Below are positions 7,474-14,523 of a stretch of DNA of 14,716 bases, piece after piece (position 1 is the stretch's first letter; every line of letters starts with the position of its first letter). Below the pieces are notes generated by a model that was not told the origin of the DNA, did not search any database, and was given only the letters and a program-made list of their open reading frames with translations. Position numbers and translations under genes: made by a program. The DNA comes from an uncultured Methylobacillus sp. GTDB lineage: Bacteria > Pseudomonadota > Gammaproteobacteria > Burkholderiales > Methylophilaceae. The stretch covers positions 1 to 14,716 of the forward strand of contig CAMLDQ010000051.1 in NCBI GenBank assembly GCA_946478965.1. Direction: 5' to 3'.

Positions 7474-10400
7474 GGTGGATCTCTTTCTTTTTGTCGTTAC
7501 GCGCAATCAGGCGGTAGAACAGCGGGACGAAGAAGATGGCGAGGAAGGTTGCCGCCATCATGCCGCCCATGACCCCGGTTCCGACCGATTGTCGCGCACC
7601 CGCACCGGCGCCCGTGGAAATCGCCAGCGGCAATACACCCAGGATGAACGCCAGCGAGGTCATCAGGATCGGACGGAACCGCAAGCGCGCCGCCTCCAGC
7701 ACAGCATCATGTGCCGACATGCCATCCTCGTGCTGTTTCATGATGGCGAATTCAACGATCAGGATCGCATTCTTGGCGGCCAAACCCAGCAGGGTGACCA
7801 GCCCGATCTGGAAATACACATCGTTGCTCAATGGCGGAATCGGTACACCCGGGAACAGCAGGGCAAAAGCGAAATTGCGCACCCATACCATCGCCAGCGC
7901 TCCAAACATGCCAAACGGCAATGCCAGCAAGACCGCGAAGGGCAATGTCCAGCGTTCATAAAGCGCGGCAAGAATCAGGAACACCATCACTACTGCCATC
8001 GCCAACGCCAAGCCGGCAGCGCCGCTTGAGCGCTTCTCCTGATAGGAGGCGCCGCTCCATTCGTAGGTGAAATCACGCGGCAATACCTCCGCCATCAACT
8101 TGTCGATGCGCGCCAGCGCTTCGCCCGAGCTCACGCCCGGTGCCGCCTGCCCCAGCAGCTTCACGGACGGCAGGTTGTTGAAGCGCGTCAAGGTGTCCGG
8201 GCCGGTGCTATATTTCACCGTCGCAATCGCGGACAGCGGCACCATCTTGCCTCCGACAGAAGGAACGAACAGCGCGGACACATCTTCCGGGCGCGTACGA
8301 TACTCCTGGTCTGCCGACATCAGCACCTGCCATGCACGCCCGTATTTGTTGAAGTCGTTGACATAGTATGTGCCCAGCGTCGCCGAGAGCGTGTTGAACA
8401 CGCTTTGCATATCAACACCCAGCGCCGAGGCTCGCTCGCGATCGACATCTACATAGAGCTGTGGGGTATTCGGCCGCCACAAGGTCTGCACGAAGGCAAA
8501 CGACGGATCCTTGGAAGCACGCGCGATAAACTGCTGCGTGACCTCGCTCAACCGCTTGGCTCCACCTTCGCCCTTGTTCTGAATGTTCACCTCGAAACCA
8601 CCGGAGGAACCCAGGCCAAAAATTGCCGGCGGATTGAAAGCCAGCATCAGGGCGTCCTTGAAGCCGGCGGTTTTCTTGAAGAAATCACCGATCAGCGCTC
8701 CCGTCGGCATATTGCGCTCTTCCCATGGCTTCTGACGCACAAACACAGTCGCTGCACTGTTTTTGAACGAGCCGCCGAGAAAGTCACGCCCGGTAAATGC
8801 CACCGTATAAAGGTTGTTCGGATTGGACAGGATCGCTTCGGTCATCTGGTTGACCACGCGATCGGTGCGCTCGAGACTCGCGCCGTCCGGCAGGAAAGCT
8901 GCACTGATGTAATAACCCATGTCTTCTTCCGGAACCAGCGAGGTCGGAGTGGCGCGCCAGAGTCCGATCGTGCCGGCCACCATGCCAGTGAACAGCAGCA
9001 CACCGACTACAGAACGCTTCAGCATCCAACCCACACCACCCGTGTAATGCCGCGTCATCCAGCCGAACATCCGGTTGAAGCCCTGGAAGAAGCGATTTAC
9101 CTGCTTGTGCTCGGGGCGCAGGATCACTGCGCACAAGGCTGGCGTCAGAGTCAGTGCAACCAGGCCGGAAATCATCACGGAAATGGAAATGGTGATCGCG
9201 AACTGGCGATACAGTTCGCCGGCCAGACCGCCGATAAACGCGATCGGCACGAATACCGAGATCAGCACCAGCATAATGGCAATCACCGGGCTGGTCACCT
9301 CACGCATTGCCTCGATGGCCGCTTCGCGCGGCGACATCTCGTTTTCGTGCATCAAACGCTCGGCGTTCTCCAGCACCACGATCGCATCGTCCACCACGAT
9401 CCCGATGGAAAGCACCATGCCGAACAGCGTCAGCGTATTGATCGAATAGCCCAGCACATAAAGCCCGGCGAATGTGCCGATCAGCGACACCGGCACAGCC
9501 AGTGTTGGGATCAGGGTCGCCCGCAAATTCTGCAGGAACAACAGCACCACGATGAACACCAACACCATCGCCTCGAACAAGGTTTTCACCACTTCATGAA
9601 TGGAAACCTGCACGAATTCCGTCGTGTCATACACCACGGTTTGCTTGAGGCCATCCGGGAAGCCTTTCTCCAACTGCGCAATGGTCTTGTTGACTTCTTC
9701 CGCCACCCCGAGCGCATTCGCGCCCGGCTGCAGGAACACCCCTAGCAGCGTGGCCGGCTTGCCGTTCACTCGCCCGATGAAGTCGTAATCCTTGGATCCC
9801 AGTTCGACACGCGCGATATCCTTCAGGCGCACTTCGGCCCCGTCGGAGCGGGCACGCACGATGATGTTCTCGAACTCTTTGGGATCGGTGAGCCGCCCCT
9901 GCGCTGCAATGGTATAAACCAGCTCCTGCCCATTCGCAATCGGCGGCTGGCCAATCTTACCCGGCGCGAACTGCGCATTCTGGTTACGTACTGCGGCAAT
10001 TACTTCATCCGTGGAAATTCCCAGATGAGTCATGCGATCAGGCTTCAGCCAGATGCGCATGGCATAGTCTTTGGCGCCGAAAATCTGCACATTGGTCGTA
10101 CCGGGAATACGCTTGATTCGATCAAGCACATTCAGCGTGACATAATTGCTGATGAACAGGTTATCGTAGCGACCGTCCGGCGAAGAAAACGCTACCACCT
10201 GCAGGAACGAAGACGAACCCTTATCTACCGTTACCCCCTGGCGCCTCACCTCTTCCGGCAATCGCGCCTCGACCTGCTTGACGCGGTTGTTGACATTGAG
10301 CGCTGCCTGATCTGCATCTGCACCGATATCAAAAGTTACTTGAATCTCCAGCACACCATTCGAAGCCGAAGTCGAGCTCATATACATCATATGCTCGACA

Positions 10401-10618
10401 CCGTTGATCTGGCTTTCCAGCGGTGCGGCTACCGTCTCCGCCAGCACTTCGGCTGAGGCGCCCGGGTAGGTTGCGCGTACCGTCACGACGGGGGGGGCGA
10501 TCTCCGGATATTGCGCAATCGGCAGGCTACGCATCGCCGCCAAACCGGCCAATACAATAAAGATGGAAAGTACCGCGGCAAAAATCGGGCGGTTAATAAA
10601 AAAACGTGAAAAATTCAT
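7466..10618 (-). CDS. acrB: RND multidrug efflux pump, HAE1 family (AcrB-like permease)
   Basis: Proton-driven inner-membrane transporter that captures hydrophobic compounds from periplasm and membrane and passes them to the outer channel. The 1050 aa are full length, with TM1 near 10-30, two large periplasmic halves and eleven further helices. The proton relay is intact: D410 and D411 in TM4 (LSIGIVVDDAIVVLENAERL) and K949 in TM10 (GLAAKNAILIVEFA). Docking and pore stretches such as YVNDFNKYGRAWQV are present. The N-terminus MNFSRFFINRPIFAAVLSI and the 745-770 region look more like OqxB/MexF pumps as I recall them. The C-terminal VGTGVMGGMMAATFLAIFFV looks AcrB-like. The TM9-TM10 loop (about 912-930) is roughly 14 residues longer than in E. 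coli AcrB from memory. It lies 12 bases after the adaptor gene. Substrates cannot be read from sequence. Confidence 0.97.
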   Translation of the reverse strand: MNFSRFFINRPIFAAVLSIFIVLAGLAAMRSLPIAQYPEIAPPVVTVRATYPGASAEVLAETVAAPLESQINGVEHMMYMSSTSASNGVLEIQVTFDIGADADQAALNVNNRVKQVEARLPEEVRRQGVTVDKGSSSFLQVVAFSSPDGRYDNLFISNYVTLNVLDRIKRIPGTTNVQIFGAKDYAMRIWLKPDRMTHLGISTDEVIAAVRNQNAQFAPGKIGQPPIANGQELVYTIAAQGRLTDPKEFENIIVRARSDGAEVRLKDIARVELGSKDYDFIGRVNGKPATLLGVFLQPGANALGVAEEVNKTIAQLEKGFPDGLKQTVVYDTTEFVQVSIHEVVKTLFEAMVLVFIVVLLFLQNLRATLIPTLAVPVSLIGTFAGLYVLGYSINTLTLFGMVLSIGIVVDDAIVVLENAERLMHENEMSPREAAIEAMREVTSPVIAIMLVLISVFVPIAFIGGLAGELYRQFAITISISVMISGLVALTLTPALCAVILRPEHKQVNRFFQGFNRMFGWMTRHYTGGVGWMLKRSVVGVLLFTGMVAGTIGLWRATPTSLVPEEDMGYYISAAFLPDGASLERTDRVVNQMTEAILSNPNNLYTVAFTGRDFLGGSFKNSAATVFVRQKPWEERNMPTGALIGDFFKKTAGFKDALMLAFNPPAIFGLGSSGGFEVNIQNKGEGGAKRLSEVTQQFIARASKDPSFAFVQTLWRPNTPQLYVDVDRERASALGVDMQSVFNTLSATLGTYYVNDFNKYGRAWQVLMSADQEYRTRPEDVSALFVPSVGGKMVPLSAIATVKYSTGPDTLTRFNNLPSVKLLGQAAPGVSSGEALARIDKLMAEVLPRDFTYEWSGASYQEKRSSGAAGLALAMAVVMVFLILAALYERWTLPFAVLLALPFGMFGALAMVWVRNFAFALLFPGVPIPPLSNDVYFQIGLVTLLGLAAKNAILIVEFAIMKQHEDGMSAHDAVLEAARLRFRPILMTSLAFILGVLPLAISTGAGAGARQSVGTGVMGGMMAATFLAIFFVPLFYRLIARNDKKKEIHHA

Positions 10619-10630
10619 GGCTCGCCCCGA

Positions 10631-11863
10631 TTAATGCTTAGCGGGAGCTGCTTCGCCAGCCGGTGCCGTAGCCGGCTTAGCCAGCGTCACCGGAGCACCG
10701 GGGCGCAACTTCATCAGATTATCGACAATGACTTTGTCGCCACTTTGCAGGCCACTGCGCACCACCCATATCTTTTCGCCATCCTTGCCAACTGCCCACT
10801 CAGCCAGTTCCACAGGATGCGGCACGGCAACCGGGGCACCATCCTTGCTTCCTGCTACCATGACAAACTTCCCGTTAGGTCCGTCCAGCACCGCCCGCTG
10901 AGGTACAGTCAAGGCATGCGGGCGGATTGCGCCCTCCAGCATCACTCTCACGAAAAGACCGCTTTTGATCTTGCTGCCCGGATTGGCAAATTCACCGCGC
11001 ATTTCCAGCGTGCCGGTCTGGTTGCTCACCGTTGGCGAGATATAGTTGATTTTTCCTGAAGCTCCGATTTGGGTACCATTCCGCTCGAGCATTCGCACAC
11101 GGAATCCCCCCTTTGGCAGCAAAAGGCTACCCTCGGCAACATCCCGATCGAGACGCTGGCGCTCCTCGTCCGCCACATTAAATGTAACGTACAAGGGATC
11201 AAGCTGTACCAGTGTCGTCAGCAGGCTATCGCCATTCGCCGTGACCAGAGAACCCTCTTCCCGCAACGCCTTGCCCATCATGCCGGAAATGGGTGCCGTG
11301 ATAGTTGCATACTCGAGATTAAGTTGCGCTTCTCGTAGCTGTGCCCGCGCTTGCTCCAGACGCGCCTTTGCTGCCAGTAAATCCGCATTTGCCACCTGAT
11401 CGGCGGATGCCGCATCGTCGGCCTGCTTCTGGCTGATAGCATGCGACTCAGCCAAAGGCGCCAACCGTTGCTGCTCGCGGCGCGCCTGGGTGCTATTGGC
11501 TTCTGCACGAGCAATATCCGCCTCTGCAGTTGCTATAGAAGCCTTGGCCACATCCACCGCCACCGCAAGCGGCCTAGGATCTAGCTGAAATAGAGGTTGC
11601 CCGGCGCGGACCATGGCCCCTTCGCTGTACAGGCGCTTATCCACATGCCCAGTCACGCGCGCGCGCACTTCAACTTCGCGCGACCCTACAGTCTGACCAA
11701 TATATTCATAGCTAACCGGCACATCGGTCGGCTGCACATCGACCACACTTACCTCAGGTGGCGGCATATGCATCATCCCGCCACCTGCAGCAGGTGACTT
11801 GGAACAGGCAGCAACGAACAACAATGGAAGCAAAGCAGCAAAAGGAACAAAACGCATGGACAT
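10631..11863 (-). CDS. acrA: RND efflux periplasmic adaptor lipoprotein (membrane fusion protein, AcrA-like)
   Basis: Periplasmic adaptor that bridges the RND pump and the outer channel and is anchored in the inner membrane by lipid. With the ATG at 11863 it is 410 aa and begins MSMRFVPFAALLPLLFVAAC, a lipoprotein signal with Cys20. The order is: lipoyl half-motif (YEYIGQTVGSREVEVRARVT), alpha-helical hairpin with coiled coil (about 95-175, VAKASIATAEADIARAEANS), second lipoyl half (LEYATITAPISGMMGKALRE), beta-barrel, and membrane-proximal domain. The open frame reaches an ATG at 11890, but that lies about five bases from the predicted transcription start and inside a palindrome. AGGGAG precedes 11863 closely; an ATG at 11857 is also possible. 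It is first in the adaptor-pump-channel operon and divergent from the repressor. Confidence 0.95.
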   Translation of the reverse strand: MSMRFVPFAALLPLLFVAACSKSPAAGGGMMHMPPPEVSVVDVQPTDVPVSYEYIGQTVGSREVEVRARVTGHVDKRLYSEGAMVRAGQPLFQLDPRPLAVAVDVAKASIATAEADIARAEANSTQARREQQRLAPLAESHAISQKQADDAASADQVANADLLAAKARLEQARAQLREAQLNLEYATITAPISGMMGKALREEGSLVTANGDSLLTTLVQLDPLYVTFNVADEERQRLDRDVAEGSLLLPKGGFRVRMLERNGTQIGASGKINYISPTVSNQTGTLEMRGEFANPGSKIKSGLFVRVMLEGAIRPHALTVPQRAVLDGPNGKFVMVAGSKDGAPVAVPHPVELAEWAVGKDGEKIWVVRSGLQSGDKVIVDNLMKLRPGAPVTLAKPATAPAGEAAPAKH

Positions 11864-11882
11864 GGGACTCCCTATTCTTTTT

Positions 11883-11900
11883 ACATTCATGAATGAATGT
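11883..11900. promoter_or_regulatory. second palindrome in the acrA/acrR control region
   Basis: ACATTCAT and ATGAATGT form a perfect eight-base inverted repeat around a GA centre. A second axis, CATTCATGAATG (11884-11895), overlaps it. It sits at the predicted acrA transcription start (about 11895) and leader. Its half-sites share ACAT/ATGT ends with the operator at 11907-11928 but have shorter spacing. It may be a further repressor site or the site of another regulator; no binding evidence is available. Confidence 0.5.
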
Positions 11901-11931
11901 TACTTTACATACACACTTGCATGTATGTCAA
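11895..11931 (-). promoter_or_regulatory. promoter of the acrA-acrB-channel operon
   Basis: On the minus strand a perfect TTGACA (11926-11931) is followed after 18 bases by TAAAGT (11902-11907, four of six matches). The predicted start near 11895 gives a leader of about 32 bases to the ATG at 11863, with AGGGAG as ribosome site. The AcrR-type operator at 11907-11928 fills the space between the two hexamers, so bound repressor would exclude polymerase. Confidence 0.65.
11907..11928. promoter_or_regulatory. AcrR-type operator between the divergent efflux and repressor genes
   Basis: ACATACA (11907-11913) and TGTATGT (11922-11928) are perfect inverted arms separated by eight bases. The E. coli acrAB operator, as I recall it, has the same seven-base arms and the same eight-base spacing. 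It overlaps the -35 and spacer of the acrA promoter and the -35 of the candidate acrR promoter, so one repressor complex could control both directions. The strong AcrR likeness of the adjacent regulator supports the assignment. Confidence 0.75.
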
Positions 11932-11946
11932 TATATCCGTTAGAAT
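11917..11946 (+). promoter_or_regulatory. candidate acrR promoter
   Basis: On the plus strand TTGCAT (11917-11922) and TAGAAT (11941-11946, five of six matches) are 18 bases apart. A start near 11953 would leave about 26 bases before the acrR ATG at 11979. The weak -35 overlaps the operator's right arm, which would allow autorepression. No clear Shine-Dalgarno sequence precedes acrR. Confidence 0.45.
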
Positions 11947-11978
11947 CATTTGACCTTACTTAAATAAATGTTTCAAAC

Positions 11979-12605
11979 ATGGCCCGTAAAACCAAGGAAG
12001 AAGCACAGCTGACCCGCACCCAACTGTTGGATGCGGCCGAACGCCTGTTCAGTGAACGCGGCGTAGCTGGCACGACCCTGAATGATATTGCAACTGCAGC
12101 CGGCCTCACCCGCGGTGCAATCTATTGGCATTTCCAGAATAAAACCGATCTCATCCACGCCTTGTGGGATCGGGTAGCATTACCATTGCAGCAATCCTTC
12201 GACGAACTGGAACAATCCATGCCGGACGACCCGCTTGGCCGCCTGCAGATTAAGGCCACAACCGTGTTGACCCAAGTGGTGCGTGATACCCAGGTCAGAA
12301 ATTTGCTCAGCATCCTGCTACTGAAGTGCGAGTACGTCGATGCCCCTGGTGGCCTGCGCGACGGTTACCTGCTCAAACGCACTGATTGCCTGGCTCGCAT
12401 TACCGAAAGCTTTAAGGAAGCCATCGCCAAAGGCCAACTCCCCGCCAACCTGAACGAAAAATTTGCCGCGATCGGCATGATGTCCCTCATCGATGGCCTC
12501 AGCTTCCACTGGCTCATGAACCCCAACCTGTTCTCGCTGGAAAACAAAGCCGCCGATTACGTTCGCGCCTATCTACGCGGCCTTGCCACAGGCGAGGCCG
12601 CGTAG
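11979..12605 (+). CDS. acrR: TetR-family repressor of the efflux operon, AcrR/TtgR type
   Basis: Ligand-sensing dimeric repressor, 208 aa, normal for TetR proteins. The N-terminus MARKTKEEAQLTRTQLLDAA is nearly the same as the start of E. coli AcrR as I recall it. The helix-turn-helix covers about residues 30-55, with LNDIATAAGLTRGAIYWHFQ and NKTDLI, the most conserved TetR signature. The C-terminal helical domain has features shared with AcrR/TtgR (DDPLGRLQ near 85, LLLKCEYVDAP near 113, QLPANLNEKFAAIGMMSLID, DGLSFHWLMNP). It diverges from the adaptor gene with a 115-base gap containing an AcrR-like inverted repeat. The inferred role is to repress acrA-acrB-channel and itself, with release when a pump substrate binds the C-terminal pocket. 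Confidence 0.94.
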   Translation: MARKTKEEAQLTRTQLLDAAERLFSERGVAGTTLNDIATAAGLTRGAIYWHFQNKTDLIHALWDRVALPLQQSFDELEQSMPDDPLGRLQIKATTVLTQVVRDTQVRNLLSILLLKCEYVDAPGGLRDGYLLKRTDCLARITESFKEAIAKGQLPANLNEKFAAIGMMSLIDGLSFHWLMNPNLFSLENKAADYVRAYLRGLATGEAA

Positions 12606-12622
12606 ACGAGACTCCCGCGCGA

Positions 12623-12985
12623 TCAAATCTTGCGAAACAGATTGGCCGTCAGCGCCACGAAACCAAGTGCGATCAAAATTGAGCCAACGCCGGCCAAAGG
12701 TTCGCCCATCCCTGGATTGCCTGCATAGACCAAGGCCACTCCAATCAACGTAATCGGCAACCCCAGGTTATGCAACCAGAAATGGACTCTTGCCAGAATG
12801 TGTTTCTCCAGCGCTGGGAATGCCTGATAGAGCAGGCCAAACAGCACCATGGATGCCCAGCCAAGCAAATTGGCATGGGCATGCGTATCACGCTGGGCAA
12901 ACACATGCGTAGCCGCCATGTAAATTCCCAGCCCGATGCCAAGTAAGGCATAAAGTATGGCAATACGAATAAATTTAAGGCCCAT
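12623..12985 (-). CDS. small four-helix membrane protein resembling heme-copper oxidase subunit I
   Basis: A 120-residue hydrophobic protein with four predicted membrane segments, near 6-24, 37-58, 66-88 and 95-117. The stretch THAHANLLGWASMVLFGLLY and the later RVHFWLHNLGLPITLIG resemble parts of the catalytic subunit of cbb3-type oxidases, and such short proteins are often labelled cytochrome c oxidase subunit I-like. At about a quarter of the length of a real subunit I, it cannot hold the whole heme-copper site. The His residues in HAHAN and WLHN could still bind a heme or metal. The start ATG 12985 has a good ribosome site (GAGGGG about 7 bases ahead). It is convergent with acrR and lies 87 bases downstream of xerD. 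Function is unknown; no partner oxidase genes are nearby. Confidence 0.85.
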   Translation of the reverse strand: MGLKFIRIAILYALLGIGLGIYMAATHVFAQRDTHAHANLLGWASMVLFGLLYQAFPALEKHILARVHFWLHNLGLPITLIGVALVYAGNPGMGEPLAGVGSILIALGFVALTANLFRKI

Positions 12986-13066
12986 GTCGTTTCCCCTCTA
13001 GATTTAGTCTTGGCAGCGCATCCAATGTTCAAGACGTCACCCCAATGCAACACCCCACTTTATCTG

Positions 13067-13094
13067 CTTGCATCACCCGCGCGGGTGATGCAAG
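13067..13094. repeat. 28-base perfect palindrome across the xerD stop codon
   Basis: CTTGCATCACCCGC (13067-13080) and GCGGGTGATGCAAG (13081-13094) are exact reverse complements with no gap. As RNA this makes a GC-rich hairpin with a stem of about 12 pairs. It covers the last six xerD codons and the TGA stop (13073-13075). No T tract follows on either strand, so it is not a standard intrinsic terminator. It may stabilise the mRNA 3' end or bind a dimeric protein. Confidence 0.8.
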
Positions 13095-13969
13095 GCATGA
13101 AGTTGTTTCAGCCGCTCTCTAGCAACATGCGTATATATCTGTGTCGTGGAAATATCCGCATGCCCTAACAACATCTGCACAACGCGCAAATCCGCGCCGT
13201 GGTTGAGCAGGTGCGTGGCGAACGCATGCCGTAACACGTGCGGCGATATTGGCTTCGCTATTTCTGCCTGACGTGCATAACGCTTGATCAGATACCAGAA
13301 TGCCTGGCGCGTCATACCGTCGCCACGCTGGGTGACAAACAGCGCATCTACGAGCTTGCCGTCGAGTATCAGGGGACGCGCCTCCCTGAGATAACGGGCA
13401 ATCCAGTCCAGCGCTTCCTCCCCCAGCGGGACCAAGCGTGTTTTGTTGCCCTTACCGGTGGCCCGCACGACACCCATTTCCAAACTGACCTCACCGACAC
13501 CCAAGCCCACCAATTCGGATACGCGCAGGCCGGTCGCATAGAGCGTTTCGAGCATGGCCCGATCGCGCAACCCAAGCACTTGGGCTGTATCCGGGATATG
13601 AAGCAGACGCTCAACCTCTTCTTCTGTCAGGTTTTTAGGAAGGCTGCGCGGCAGTTTCGGTGATCCCAGCTGCTGCGTGGGATCGGCCGCGATTCGCCCT
13701 TCACGCAGCAAGTAGCGGTAGAACCGGCGCAAGCTCGCCATCAGACGCCCGATACTGCGCGGTTTACTGAGCGGCGACCGCACACCGAGATAGCGCTCAA
13801 GGTCGGCCTGGGCAGCATACACCAGCGCCGTGGCCGCATGTTTATCCAGCCAGGCACCGAACTGGGCGATATCACGGCGATAGCTTTCGAGCGTATTCCG
13901 CGAAAGCCCCTCTTCCAGCCAGAGCCGGTCGATAAATTCATCCAGCGCGGATTGATTCGCCTCGTTCAT
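13073..13969 (-). CDS. xerD: site-specific tyrosine recombinase XerD
   Basis: Resolves chromosome dimers at dif together with XerC, activated by FtsK at the septum. It is 298 aa, the standard Xer length. The N-terminal SAM-like DNA-binding domain (about 7-90) holds LWLEEGLSRNTLESYRRDI. The C-terminal catalytic domain has the full active site: R149 (ATGLRVSELV), K173 (TGKGNKTR), H244 and R247 (SPHVLRHAFATHLL), H270 (LLGHADIS) and nucleophile Y279 (TQIYTHV). I call XerD rather than XerC from the N-terminal and LPRSLPKNLTEEEV stretches; this is likely but not proven by eye. The ATG at 13969 lies inside ogt (32-base overlap) with only a weak AGAG upstream, so translation is probably coupled. The 3' end is embedded in a perfect palindrome. 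Confidence 0.95.
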   Translation of the reverse strand: MNEANQSALDEFIDRLWLEEGLSRNTLESYRRDIAQFGAWLDKHAATALVYAAQADLERYLGVRSPLSKPRSIGRLMASLRRFYRYLLREGRIAADPTQQLGSPKLPRSLPKNLTEEEVERLLHIPDTAQVLGLRDRAMLETLYATGLRVSELVGLGVGEVSLEMGVVRATGKGNKTRLVPLGEEALDWIARYLREARPLILDGKLVDALFVTQRGDGMTRQAFWYLIKRYARQAEIAKPISPHVLRHAFATHLLNHGADLRVVQMLLGHADISTTQIYTHVARERLKQLHALHHPRG

Positions 13970-14420
13970 GCTCTAGCAGCCACGATTTGATGGACAACGC
14001 GGTTGATTTCTTCCCTCCCATAAAGCCACCGAGGCCATGACTGGCGACGACCCGGTGACAGGGAATGATAACGGGGATAGGATTGGCGCCGCATGCATTG
14101 GCAACGGCACGCGGACCGGAACCGACTCGCGCAGCCAGTTCGGCATAGCTAATGGTCTGACCTACCGGAATAGCACGAATGGCGCCCCAAACGCGCTGCT
14201 GAAAGGGCGTACCGCGCAGATCGAGCGGGACATCGAAGCCCACAGAGGGCTCCTGCAGATAGACTGCAAGTTGGCGGCAGATAGTTTGCGCAACCCCACC
14301 CTGCGCCGGCATGGATTGCATGGAGGCCGGAAGGAAGTCGATCCCCGTCAGCCTACCTTCCTCCGCCCGGACCCCTAACGCCGCGAACGGGCACACCATG
14401 ATCGCCTGATACTCGCTCAT
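13938..14420 (-). CDS. ogt: methylated-DNA--protein-cysteine S-methyltransferase (O6-alkylguanine repair)
   Basis: Suicide repair protein that takes the alkyl group from O6-methylguanine or O4-methylthymine onto its own cysteine. It is 160 aa, the Ogt length, with no Ada domain. The DNA-binding part shows GTPFQQRVWGAIRAIPVGQT and the ISYAELAARVGSGPRAVANA helix-turn-helix with its arginine finger. The active site is IPCHRVV with C121, followed by GLGGFMGG and WLLEHE. The segment between GGFMGG and WLLEHE (KKSTALSIKS) is a few residues longer than in E. coli Ogt from memory. It overlaps xerD by 32 bases in a bicistronic unit. A weak promoter may lie at 14442-14470 on the minus strand (TTGCAT, 17 bases, GATTAT). 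Confidence 0.96.
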   Translation of the reverse strand: MSEYQAIMVCPFAALGVRAEEGRLTGIDFLPASMQSMPAQGGVAQTICRQLAVYLQEPSVGFDVPLDLRGTPFQQRVWGAIRAIPVGQTISYAELAARVGSGPRAVANACGANPIPVIIPCHRVVASHGLGGFMGGKKSTALSIKSWLLEHERGESIRAG

Positions 14421-14473
14421 GGGCGCTATGTTAACTCGCGGATAATCTTCTTGCGCACCAGATTATGCAAAAT

Positions 14474-14507
14474 AAAAAACCCCGCATCCGAAGAGTGCGG
14501 GGTTTTT
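14474..14507. terminator. intrinsic terminator after rplS
   Basis: A perfect 12-base stem, AAAAACCCCGCA (14475-14486) with TGCGGGGTTTTT (14496-14507), closes a nine-base loop. On the minus strand it lies 16 bases after the rplS stop and is followed by TTTTTTATTTT, so it ends the ribosomal operon. On the plus strand it also has five T residues, but no plus-strand gene here needs it. It separates rplS from ogt-xerD. Confidence 0.92.
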
Positions 14508-14523
14508 CTGCAGGCGCCGAAAT

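Noticed and set aside
8405..9745. 446-residue open frame on the plus strand opposite acrB
   Set aside because: It has a His/Gln/Arg-rich composition, no recognisable domain and no ribosome site. It is a mirror of the conserved pump gene.
12986..13066. FNR-type site upstream of the oxidase-like protein
   Set aside because: TTGG-N8-CCAA is present but does not match TTGAT-N4-ATCAA in sequence or spacing.
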